From Cokeromyces recurvatus (taxonomy: Eukaryota > Mucoromycota > Mucoromycetes > Mucorales > Mucoraceae), in NCBI RefSeq assembly GCF_025118155.1, contig NW_026251394.1:310001-374000 (forward strand): a stretch of 64,000 nt of DNA, written 5' to 3'. This document shows positions 48,111-59,300 of this stretch, piece after piece. The notes below the pieces were generated by a model that saw nothing but the letters and a program-made list of their open reading frames with translations, searched no databases and was not told the origin of the DNA. The position numbers and the translations under genes are program-made. Each line of letters opens with the position of its first letter. The stretch's first letter is position 1.

Positions 48111-50689
48111 ATACTCGCTATAATTAAAAATAATTTTCAATGTTATATATAAATATATGTATATTTTTTTGCTGCTATATATTTATAATGTAAAAGAATT
48201 TAGACAAATAACAAAAAAAAAACTGTTTTGGAAAGCTGCTCTGTTATATACACAAACTGTAAAATTATGATTGTTCATATTCAACACTAAGATTTGCCCC
48301 ATTACGGTTAAACCTATGAGGCCATTATCAGCATCAAAACGAAAAAAAAGTAGAGTGTTTTGAGCTAGTTGCTCTATATAATCATAAGAGCTGAATTTAC
48401 GTTGCTATCTTTTATTTAAAATATAAGCTTCTTTATATATACATATACACTTTATTATACCGCATTTTATGCATGTAATTCTACCATCAGTTCGATACTA
48501 TCCAGGGAACAGTGGTTAGATTTTAGAAAGGGAAATAACAACTTTTATTAAGAAAATATATCCATGAAGTATGATTATAATGAAAACAGCCCCTTCCCTT
48601 TTTTTTTAAGGTAAGAAAGCAAAATATGCTTCATAATCATACCATTCTGTAAACTCATTAACCAAATAAAAAGGACAATAAATAAAGTATATAAACAGCT
48701 ACAAATCTCATTTTGACTCTTTTCTAAACATCATTAGACGACTCTTCTTCTACAGGTCGTCAGTGATTAGATTCATTATTATACAAAAGTTTTAAAAATA
48801 GATATTTATTTATTGATAATATGTGTGTTTTTTCATTTTTAGTTAATAATAATAATAATAATAAAGGGTAATGATCCAATTAGCCAGTAGCTTCATTATA
48901 TAATAAAAAAGGCTACTGTTTCCAGAAGCAACCAATCGTGGAGGTTGATCATTATGTGCTTCCTTTCACAGTCTTATTTAACGAGAGACGCGAAAACTAC
49001 AAATGAAACATACTCTCGATATTGGACAATAGAAATGACTATTATCCTTACAGTGATATTAATGAATGTTTATTTAAAGTGACCATCATCATTAGAACTT
49101 CACTAAAGATTGCTGATTTAAAGTGAGCAATATCCTCAAAACTTCACTTTAACAAAAAAAGAAAAAAAAAATTTCCACATAAACAAACGGTCTAATAGGT
49201 GCAATGCTTTCCATGGAAGAGCATAATTAAACCTATATGTCTTTGTTACACTTCAGATAGATCAGAGTCATAAAGGACCGAATGGTATTATAGTTATTAG
49301 TTATACACTTTATGCATACAATATTATTTGATTTCAGTTTATAAGACATTCTTGTGATGAGAAAAATAATATTATAATAAATACTAACATCACGAGATAA
49401 TGATAAGCCAAACATAATGTAAAGAGTTATTAATGATAAAGACATATATGAATTATAGACTGTACCTATTAGTTATATATACACATTATTATAATATTAT
49501 CTAACATACTAATTTATAAATATAATCATATACTATCTATACACTATACAATATACAATATACAATATACAATATACAATATACAATATACAATATACAA
49601 TATACAATATAATGATATTCATTCAAGTAGTACATTGAGGAATGAATATATAATACAAGAAATCTTCCCTATATCATTCATAAATATAAACAAACGAGAT
49701 CTCATTATTTGATTTCAAGGAAAATAACCTGCTAGATAGAACACCAATAATTTAATATTTATTAGAGTTAACTGATATTAATTTTTAATCAGGGCAAAGA
49801 CTAGAGAACTTAAACACAACAACTTTAATTATTCTATGGGAAATATTTTTCTTTCATTCCGTTCCTGTCGCGAAGTAACTCAGTTCTCCACAAGATATAA
49901 ATAAGGATTCATTTTGCACTCATTTTATAATTCAATTTTTATTTTTTATTAATTTATTCTTTTTCAATCTCTTCATTTTATAATGAAAGTTTTATACAGA
50001 TTTATTCTGTCTTCTTTTTTTTATCTCTATTTTGAGTGCAAAAGATAAGGAAAGAGAAAACAGGAAAGACAAGTCTGTGAAGACTCGGTATAGTTTATTG
50101 AAAGGAAAATAATACAAAAATTGTACAAGAAAATAATATGGAAAAATGACAAGGGCTATTTATATGTTTTTTGCTTGCAAGGTAAGTGATATTAATAGAA
50201 ATATGATTTGGATAAGTGAATACTGGTATAATAAAGCCTTTATGCACAAATATTGTCTCCGAATAATTCTGGATGCAGTATGCATATTTCTGCCTGAGCT
50301 GTTGCTGTTATAAAAAATATATCGGATTATTATTTCAGGGGTGAGCAACGCGTTAATATTAATTTACAGTGAATATTCCAGTTATAGCAATACCAATTAT
50401 TTATAAGCTACTATTACTATCATCCTCTAAGATATTATTATATAACAATATTCAATATTATAGATGTGTATATAATATGTATGACTTACATAAATAATTA
50501 TGTAATTGAATATAACAGTCATAACCCTATTGAACTCTTATTATTACATAATACAATGTATATAATTATTTCTTTAATGCTCGAATACTCTAACAACGAC
50601 TATTATTAAAACTGAATGTAGAATCAATATTATGCTGTGAAGTACAATACACTAGCTTTATTTGAATAACCTCTTTATTATGTAAATAA
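48111..50689. other. 2.6-kb gene-free, repeat-bearing spacer
   Basis: No supported gene. It contains the 7-bp minisatellite at 49548, repeated TTTAAAGTGA/ACTTCACT words around 49070-49155, and a block at 49890-50340 that has a TATA-like GATATAAATAAGG and a third loose copy of the two-block pattern (about 50084-50160). This block might be a decayed long terminal repeat, but its ends cannot be set. Confidence 0.4.
49548..49610. repeat. Minisatellite, nine tandem copies of ACAATAT
   Basis: Exactly nine perfect 7-bp units, 63 bp. Perfect copies indicate recent expansion. It is not near any gene (1.4 kb past RPT5). Confidence 0.92.
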
Positions 50690-52240
50690 ATGATGGTTTA
50701 TTTCTATTAACTTAGCTGTAAGGACGACTACAATCATAACAGAAGATAAACAACCTATCCATATTTGTAAGCATATGATCCATAAATCGGCAAAATGAAA
50801 TGTTTCACCCAGTTTTGGATGTAGGTGTTGCTGCCTCGATTGCAGTAATTCCGGCTGTGTCCTTCATTTGTTTCAACTTCTTTAAGTATACTGTCGAACC
50901 TATGAAGTGGTAATATTCTTTTACACTGCAGCGCCTAATTTCATGTTGGTCTGTGTTAAGGCGGATAGCAGCTGTAAAAACCGATTTTCTTCCAGGACCT
51001 ATAAAACTTGGGTTCTATAGTCGAGTGATTTCATCTATTGAGAAACCACCAACGCCTAAATCATGGTTTGTTATCATGGATTGATCATCATCTCTGTCAA
51101 ATTATCTCCTGTAAAACATAAAAATCAACAGTAAAACCATCTGATCTGATAATATTTCCAAACAGCACCTTGTTTTTCTCATTAGGCATCAGTTTATCAA
51201 TACCATAAAATGAAATTACGTTGGTACTTTTTTTTTTTACCTGAATTCTGATAAATTATTTTCACCTTTTATACCGCAGTTTTCCAAAATTGAGTACATC
51301 AGTAAATAGCCAGAATTGGTTCACATAGCTCCCCGGAAGTGATCTTCTCACAAAACAAATCAGCGCATTTGCACTAATAGTAACAAACCTCCAGTGAACA
51401 GATGGTTTGTGTAAAATAGTGAAAAGTCTAGGGATTGGAAGACGACGAACATCAAAAGGTTTGTGCTGGGAATGTTCATCTTCATAATAATCCAAAATAC
51501 GTTCTAGGGATTTGTATGCTATCTGAGGGGCTTTAGACAAATTAGCAAGTGACACCCATTGGTTGATCAAGACTCTAAGTGCTTTACATTCATGGTTCAT
51601 AACATCTTGTAACTTCTCTTCTGTTACGTCTCTGGGTAGAGCAATATCTTTTAGCCATCTTGGCTCGCCTAGACATATGTATTGGTAGCAGTAGTTTTCT
51701 GTAATATCTTTAAGAAGTGTGGAATCCATCGACTAGTAAGTAGATGTTATTCATCTATAATTAGCAATTACGTATTTCTGTTACTTGCCATGAAAATATG
51801 CTGAAGATGATAATACAAAAAATTTAAAAGGTGCTCTTCAAAATGCTCTATTATACTGCTCTGTTTGCTGGTAGCCAGTTTGTTACAAGCTTCTGCCAAG
51901 CACTGTGAGTTACCTGCTGCTAATGCTTTATTGTATACAATAGAGGGATATACAGGCATAAAAGCGTCCCAGACAGCATTCATATTGGGAGATAAATTTG
52001 TACTGAGTGTAACTCTTTTTGCATTTACTAACTGACAAACAGTGTACCAATAATTTCGTTGAAATATACAATGTGATATATCATTTTCTTCTATTTGTTG
52101 CGACTGAAGAGTAACGTAATAATTTACAAATATCTGTGCACGGAATATTATATCTCTTACATCTCTGCAAGCAGGTATGATGACTGGCTTTAGAGTATTT
52201 GCATACTCCTCTCTGATACAGTTGTCTAAAGGCACATCAT
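50690..52240 (-). pseudogene. Fanzor/TnpB-like RNA-guided nuclease remnant
   Basis: Reading leftwards on the minus strand: an N-terminal block (52235-51768: ANTLKPVIIPACRDVRDIIF, RAQIFVNYYV), a possible GC-AG intron, and a second block (51729-51262: MDSTLLKDITENYCYQYICL). A third follows (near 51218-51150: FYGIDKLMP, VLFGNIIRSDGFTVDF). The last block (about 51060-50715) reads FIGPGRKSVFTAAIRLNTDQ, HEIRRCSVKEYYHFIG and AGITAIEAATPTSKTG. The last block follows the RuvC-I region of eukaryotic TnpB homologues (Fanzor), where D-P-G-R is expected. Here the catalytic Asp position is Gly. In-frame stops (TAG before NPSF, TGA after SKTG) break it, and RuvC-II/III and the zinc ribbon are missing. It is an inactive, 3'-truncated copy. 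The family call rests on motif order, without a search. Confidence 0.55.
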
Positions 52241-52564
52241 TTTTACGTCATTTGTTTATTAACTAACCTCACTTTTGAACGAAAAATCCGGTATAATATA
52301 TATGTACTTCGTAATCTATTTGATATATCATTATTATTGAAATCAGACATACCAATTATTTGTTATTTCATGTATTTATGTCTGAATAAAAAATATATCA
52401 TCATTGTGCTAAACACATAACGTTTTATATACATATTAGAACCTTAATATGGAATATTAGGGTTATGATTAAATGATAAAATTATTAAAGAAAAAAAAAA
52501 GGTGGTCATAGTGAGCACAATAGTTTAAATAACTGCATTACCCAAACCAGTTCGCAAAATTAAC

Positions 52565-52568
<4 letters not shown>

Positions 52569-52610
<42 letters not shown>
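52569..52610. repeat. poly(A) run of about 42 bp
   Basis: Plus-strand A homopolymer between the Fanzor-like and LINE remnants. It is the wrong orientation to be the tail of the minus-strand LINE, so it may belong to another lost element or be simple slippage. Confidence 0.8.
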
Positions 52611-52614
<4 letters not shown>

Positions 52615-52747
52615 CCTAAGAGTCAAGAAGGAAAATGAAAAAAGTATTGAAGAATAAAGAGTAAAGAAAAATGAAAGGGGGGAAAGTAAAACGAAAGTAA
52701 GATAGAGAAAAAAATTCGGAAACAAAACAGAGATACTAGCATTTTTA

Positions 52748-55440
52748 TCATTGCAACCATTTCACCAAACTAGCACTGATATCAGCTGGAGGAGGAGGAA
52801 GATCTTCACTATGGAAAATATGACCCGATTCATGTAGGATCCGGCAAATTCCAGACCAACGTACAGGCCAGGAAGAAATAGATGGAACATTTTTTGTTTT
52901 TTTCAGAGGTAATAAATTGTTTAAGAAAGAAAGAGGGTCTTTGATGGATCTAGGCAGACATTCGGTAGCATGGGTACAAGAAAGATTAACTGCAGGACGG
53001 AAAGGACAGAGACAAGATTTTCCATCAGGGAGTCAACCAAGACGCCAACGAAGTACCTGACTATGCTCCATACATGTCGTTGGGAGCTACAAAATAGGAT
53101 CAATCATCAAGTTTAGACGACAAGTAGAGATTGTTTGGGCATTTGAACTATTACAGAGAGTGTCATGGCTTTCTTGTAGAAATTGTTGTTTCAGCGATTT
53201 AAAAACACGATGATCCAATGGATCCAGCACAGGTTCACATTTTTTGCCAAAGAGGATTGGAGAATAATTTATACCATTGTGAGCGGCTTGCAGATGTTTG
53301 TAAAAGAGGCAGTAGTTTTTGTATCAAGGTATCATCAGGTAGTTGTAGTGTTCTAATTATGTATTTGGCTTGTAGTATTATTAATCTATCTTTCATCGAA
53401 GGTTGGATAGTTATATGTAACATCACTTTAGTCGAAGATGTTCGAGATCCACCATACAATTTAGGTACACATTCCTTTTGATCCAATTCAAGTTGCTTTA
53501 TATGAGACTGATTCAAATCACAGATCGCTAATTTATACTCCATTTGTGAACGTATCATTTGTACATAGAAACGCATTGAGAGTAATTTGGTAAATCCTTT
53601 AGAGTTGCAGCAATTGCAGAAATTTGGCTCATTGATTGTTTGGATTTATTGACATTATGTTGAATAAGAGCAGCAGTATTAACGTTTCCACCTGGTTTGA
53701 TAGTGGTACCAAGATATGAGGACGAAGCTTCTTTGGGTAGATTAGTTTCATAAAGTCGATAGACCTGTTCACCTCTTGACAGAGTAACAACAATACATTT
53801 CGTTGGATTCCAACGGTAACCTAGACTGTAACTATGTTCTTCACAAGCTTGCAGCAATTGAGTCATTCTTTCTGGTTTGGCAATCAATACAACATCATCA
53901 GTCTAGAGAAGAGAGGTAATTGATGGAGCTAATTGGATGACATCTATGAGTTCATTTAGTGTAGGCGATTGTGGACGTAGAAGATTTGGTAAGCCAATGA
54001 TATAAATTATTGAATATAAAAAGAGAGATAAAATCGATCCTTCGAGTACCCTGGTGGTTGGTTTAAATCTAGTTGATGCAGAGTTGTTAAATAATACTTC
54101 ACTGTGTACATCATCAAAGAGGTTCTTAAGAATGGCCAACATAGGGCGTGAGACAAAAGGTTATAATTGATTCCAAATAAAACGATGATCAACGGTATCA
54201 TAGGCTGATTTTATATCTAGAAAGACCAAAGTAGGGATAAAGTGATGATATTGACGCAGTATTTTGTAGATTCCAGTTAAATATAAGACTTGATATAAGG
54301 AACTTTGGCATTCTCTAAAACACCCTTGAGCAATATCCAGTTGAGGGCTCGATGCTTGCAGGGCATGATATATACTTTTTTTTAAGAGTTTGCGGAAAAT
54401 CAATGTCAGGCTAATGGGCCTGAAATTATCAGAATCAGAAGCAGGTCCTTTTTTGTGGATCAGGATGATTTGGACTACTCGCAACGAGAGAGGTGCATAT
54501 TACCAACACCAATAAAGTTTGAACAGTAAGAGCAGACGCAATGACATTATATCAATCACTGGTGTAAGCATTTCAGTTATAATGTGATCTATCCCTAGAG
54601 CCTTTTTTATTCGTAGGTATTTGATAAGGTCTTGGATAACATCTAGATCAAAAGGTAAGTCATCTTGTGTGAAAGGTGTATCTTCCGTCGTTGCATGTGC
54701 ATCCAGTGTGGCTGATGATTGATTTAAGAAGTAGCTTGAATAAATGGTATGAAGATGGGTAGTCATAGCATCTGCATTAGTTTGTTGTGGGTCAGATAAT
54801 GAAAAAATAGGTTTTCTAGTTTTACTTTTACTGATGCGACTAAATCTAGCCATTGCTTTGCTGTATTCTCCTTGTGTCATTTTTTTTACAAAATTGGTTC
54901 GATGACTCTTGTCTTCGTTGTCGGATCAACCTATGTAAAGTTGCTACAGCTTCCTGGTGCTTTATCCGGTATCTCTTGCCTTTCTTCACTTTTTGTAAAA
55001 TGATTCTTTCAGATTAAAGGCGGCTGTCAGTTGTGGTGTCCAAAATTCCTTAAGAAAATGATCAGTCGTTGGGTACCGCTTTCCACATGTTTTGTCAAGA
55101 GATTCATATATTGTATTACAGAGGGCTGTTGATATTTGGTCAATAGAATTGCATACGCTACTTTGGTCAGATGTATTGGTGAAATCTACGTCCGTCGGTA
55201 TATCTAGTAAATCCAATTTTTGTAAGAGGATTGAGCGATACTTTTGGGTGACATCCTTTTTTTTCGATTTGTTCAAGTTCCATTGTAAATGTTAAGGTGT
55301 TGTTGGGTCATCACTCTGTTGTATCAGGCTGGGAACCCCAAATGCTATAGTCATAAATTTATGGGTAGAGCTGAGCGACCAATCGTCATGAATGGTTAGT
55401 TGATTTGATTGGAGAATATTAAGGTTACAGGTAAATGTCT
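52748..55440 (-). mobile_element. Degraded LINE (non-LTR retrotransposon), 5' truncated
   Basis: Minus-strand pieces give the order of an APE-type LINE ORF2. Near 55400-55310 is the end of the endonuclease (LTIHDDWSLSSTHKF, AFGVPSLI). Then come a linker (55276-54500) and the reverse transcriptase: VQIILIHKKGPASDSDNFRP and ISLTLIFRKLL, VFLDIKSAYDTVDHRF, the region before TTRVLEGSILSLFLYSIIYI, and TDDVVLIAKPERM around 53902. A Cys/His zinc region near the C-terminus (SCLCPFRPAVNLSCTHATEC) ends at 52748. The usual F-A-D-D active site reads stop-T-D-D (TAG at 53903-53905), and a TGA breaks the zinc region. Several frameshifts separate the blocks. It is inactive. Similar elements are known as Grem-LINE in Mucor; assignment to that family is tentative. 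Confidence 0.82.
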
Positions 55441-56327
55441 AAATGTAAGCCCCCATTTATCTAAAAAAACTAATTTTTTTCTGTCTGATTTCCATGAGAA
55501 GAATGTCTGAAAATTAATTTTGATTCGTTCAAATAAAAAACAAAAAAAAATAACGTTGTCTAATTTTAGGATAAAATCCTTAAGAAAGCGTCCTTCGGTT
55601 GAATTTTCTCCGTAACCGATTTCGGTACAATTTTCTCCTAAGATTGAGCTCCGACTTCACATTTTTAATGCTTGATCTATTAAAAATACAATGAAACATA
55701 TCACGTAAATAAGTAACTCTATATTTCAAACATTAGTTAAGTAAATTGTATAAACTACTCATTTATTAAATAAAAAAGACACCTAATTAATTGTTTTTTT
55801 ACACAATTTAAAGTTTTTTTTACATAATTTATTATTAAATAAAGATCATTGTGCATAATGCTGTCAAAAAAATGAGGGGCTGAATATTTTTTGGCATAAA
55901 CTGAGTTTTATATCAAAAATAATTGTAAAACCGGAAAATGCAAATCACGTTTCACCGAGATAAGCAAAGGTTAAGAAAGAAAGATGTGAATAAATTAAGA
56001 AGAAGGTACTTAATATGACAAGATTTAATGCGTATACGCGTAACTAATTTTTAGGTAATATGCTGCAATGATAATAATTATAATAATAAAAGGCGAATAG
56101 TTTGAATAGTTTACTAAGATTAGATTGGCTTGATTTAAACCTCCAATATTTAACTTCTAACTTTTTTTAAATAATGTTTTAGATTTTTTTTGCTGAAATT
56201 ATATATAAAGATTCCCCTTTCTGTTTAGAAAATCAAAGATCATTTTTTTTTTATTTTTTGAATTTTTTATATTTTTTATATAAATATTTTTTTATAACAT
56301 CGAATTAATAATAAGAACAGTTATTTT
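55441..56327. other. Spacer upstream of the first ABC transporter
   Basis: AT-rich unique-looking DNA; no gene. It separates the LINE remnant from the PDR genes and should carry the first transporter's promoter. Confidence 0.5.
56199..56218 (+). promoter_or_regulatory. Possible TATA box and CCCCT element
   Basis: TATATATAAAG is followed at once by ATTCCCCTTT, 110-130 bp before the ABC transporter ATG. CCCCT is the stress-response-element core known from ascomycete fungi. Chance occurrence is possible in AT-rich DNA, so the regulatory role is inference only. Confidence 0.3.
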
Positions 56328-59300
56328 ATGGACGAGAAAACACAAGCAGGAGTAGGTAGTACTACTCATCAACCAAATTATAATTATGCGTCGTCCAATA
56401 GCACTATAGCAAGTATCAAAAACTTGAATAAAGACGCAGTGGGTCAAAATGATACATTTGGTGAATCGGAAGCAAATCAAGTTAACATCGAAGGTAAATA
56501 TATTGCCAAAAAAAAAAAAAAAAAAAAGTTTAATCAATTTTTTTTAAGGTGCCAAAAATGAATATCAGATGTTAAAGAAAGAATTGAGTCGAATAAGTCG
56601 AAAAAGTTCTCCCTCTAAGATTGAGGAAGGAAAAGCAGATGCTGATGAATTCAATCTTGATGAATTTTTACATGGCATGTCTAGAAAACATAATGAAAAT
56701 GGTTCAAAGCCTAAACAACTTGGTGTATCATGGAAAAACTTGCGAGTGGAGGTAATCTATTTCTCCTTTTTCTCTTATATTACTGTGTAGATTTTAAAAA
56801 TTAACATCTTATTTCATAATAGGGTCTTGGCGCTGATGCATTTACAATTCCTACCGTCTTCAGTATGTTCTCATCAATTCTTCAATTTTGGAAATATTTT
56901 CAAAAGAATAGCTCAAGTACAAAAGTCATTCTTCAAAATCTTACAGGGTGTTGTAAGGATGGTGAAATGTTATTAGTTCTTGGTCGTCCTGGTGCAGGTT
57001 GTTCATCGTTTCTTAAGGTGATTGCAAACATGAGAGGATCGTATACAAAAGTAGAAGGCGATGTTAGCTATGGTGGCATTGATCATAAAACTTTTGCTGA
57101 AAGATATAGAGGCCAAGTGTGTTATAATGAAGAAGAAGATCAACATTACCCTACATTGACAACCAAACAAACTCTTCAATTCGCATTACGAACCAAGACT
57201 CCTGGTAAACGTCTTGATAATGAAACAAAGGAAGACTTTATCAATCGTATTTTATATTTGCTTGGAAATATGCTCGGTTTGACAAAACAAATGAATACAA
57301 TGGTCGGTAATGCCTTTGTTCGTGGTCTTTCAGGTGGTGAACGTAAACGTCTTTCTATTGCTGAACAAATGACAACCCGTAGTGCTATCAACTGCTGGGA
57401 TTGTTCCACTCGTGGTCTTGATGCTGCATCTGCTCTTGATTATGTTCGCTCTCTTCGTATCATAACGGATATTTTCAATACTACAACCATTGCTACACTA
57501 TATCAAGCTTCAAATAGCATTTTTAATCTTTTTGACAAAATCCTTCTTCTTGATGGAGGTTATTGTATTTACTATGGTCCCGCTCAACAAGCAAAGAAAT
57601 ACTTTGAAGATTTGGGTTTCTACTGCCCTCCTAGAAAATCAACTCCTGATTTCCTAACTGGTCTCTGTAACCCTAATGAACGTGAATTCAAACCTGGATT
57701 TGAAGAATCAGCACCTAAGCATCCTACAGAATTCCAAGAAAGATATTATAATTCTGAAGTCTATAAAATGATGTTGGATGATCTTCATGATTATGAAGAA
57801 ACTGTTAGAGCTGAAAATAAAGCTGCCACATTTGCTGATGCTGTTCGTGAAGAACACCAAAAGTATGCTAAAAAGAATACACCTTATATTGCCTCATTCT
57901 ATCAGCAAGTAAAAGCTCTTACCATTCGTCAACATTATTTACTTCTTAAAGATATACCTGCCTTGATTTCTAGATATGGTACTATCTTAATTCAATCTTT
58001 AATTACTGCATCATGTTTCTTTAAGTTGCCTCTTACTGGTTCTGGTGCATTTTCTCGTGGTGGTGCTCTTTTCTTTTCTGTCTTGTTTAATTCATTTATT
58101 TCACAATCTGAGCTTGTTCGTTTCTTAATGGGACGTCCTATTTTAGAGAAACACAAACAATATGCACTCTATAGACCCTCTGCCTATTATATTGCTCAAG
58201 TTATTATGGATATACCATACGCATTGGTTCAAGGTATGTAGTTATATATTTATATGTATATATATAATATTCAGATAATTTAATTATTTTTCCTTTTTTT
58301 TTTTTCTTCTTTTTTAAATAGTGTTATTGTTTGAAATTTGCGCTTATTTCATGATGGGTTTAAAACTAGAAGCAGGTGCTTTCTTTACTTTCTTTGTTAC
58401 ACTTTTCTTCTTGAATATGTGTATGAATGGTTTTTTCCGTTTCTTTGGCGCTATTACTTCTAGTTTCTTTTTGGCTACACAAATTACTGGTGTACTTCTT
58501 ATTGCTATTACAACTTACACAGGTTATACAATTCCTTATAAAAAAATGCATCCCTGGTTGTTTTGGATTTACTACATCAATCCTATCACATATGCCTATA
58601 AAGCCCTTATTTCTAATGAAATGCGTGGTCAAGTATATTCTTGTGAAGGTCTTGGCAATTCTATTCCTTTTGGTCCCAGTTATACTAATTGGGATTATAA
58701 AGTGTGTGTAATGGAAGGAGGTGTTCCAGGTCAAAACTTTGTCACCGGTGATAACTACCTTAAAGAAGCTCTGAGTTACTATCCTTCCCAACTTTGGGCT
58801 CCTGATTTTATTGTTGTGGTTGCGTTTTTCATTTTCTTTACTGTTTTAACAGCTTTAGCAATGGAATATGTTGGACTTGAGAAGGCTACTTCCCTTACTA
58901 AACTTTATCTTCCCGGTAAGGCACCTAAGCCTCGTACTCCAGAAGAAGAGAACGAAAGACGTTTGAAACAAAGTAAAGTTACTGAAAACATGGACAAAAT
59001 TTCTACTGGTACTACTTTCTCCTGGCAACACGTTAACTATACTGTGCCAATTAAAGGTGGTTCTCTTCAGTTATTAAACGACATTGGTGGTTATGTTAAG
59101 CCTGGCCATTTGACAGCTTTAATGGGTTCTTCTGGTGCTGGTAAAACAACACTTTTAGATGTGCTTGCTCGTAGAAAGACAATTGGTAAAGTAGAGGGCA
59201 ATGTTTATCTTAATGGTGAAGCTCTTATGAATGACTTTGAACGTATTACGGGTTATTGTGAACAAATGGATGTTCATCAACCAGCTGTTACTGTTCGTGA

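Noticed and set aside
49233..49445. 70-aa minus-strand frame
   Set aside because: AT-driven composition with no splice context or recognisable motif.
52569..52610. A-run taken as the LINE poly(A) tail
   Set aside because: The LINE is on the minus strand, so its tail would appear as Ts on the plus strand at its left end; orientation does not fit.
58366..58791. 141-aa minus-strand frame inside the ABC transporter
   Set aside because: It is antisense to a conserved transmembrane domain and has no independent support.
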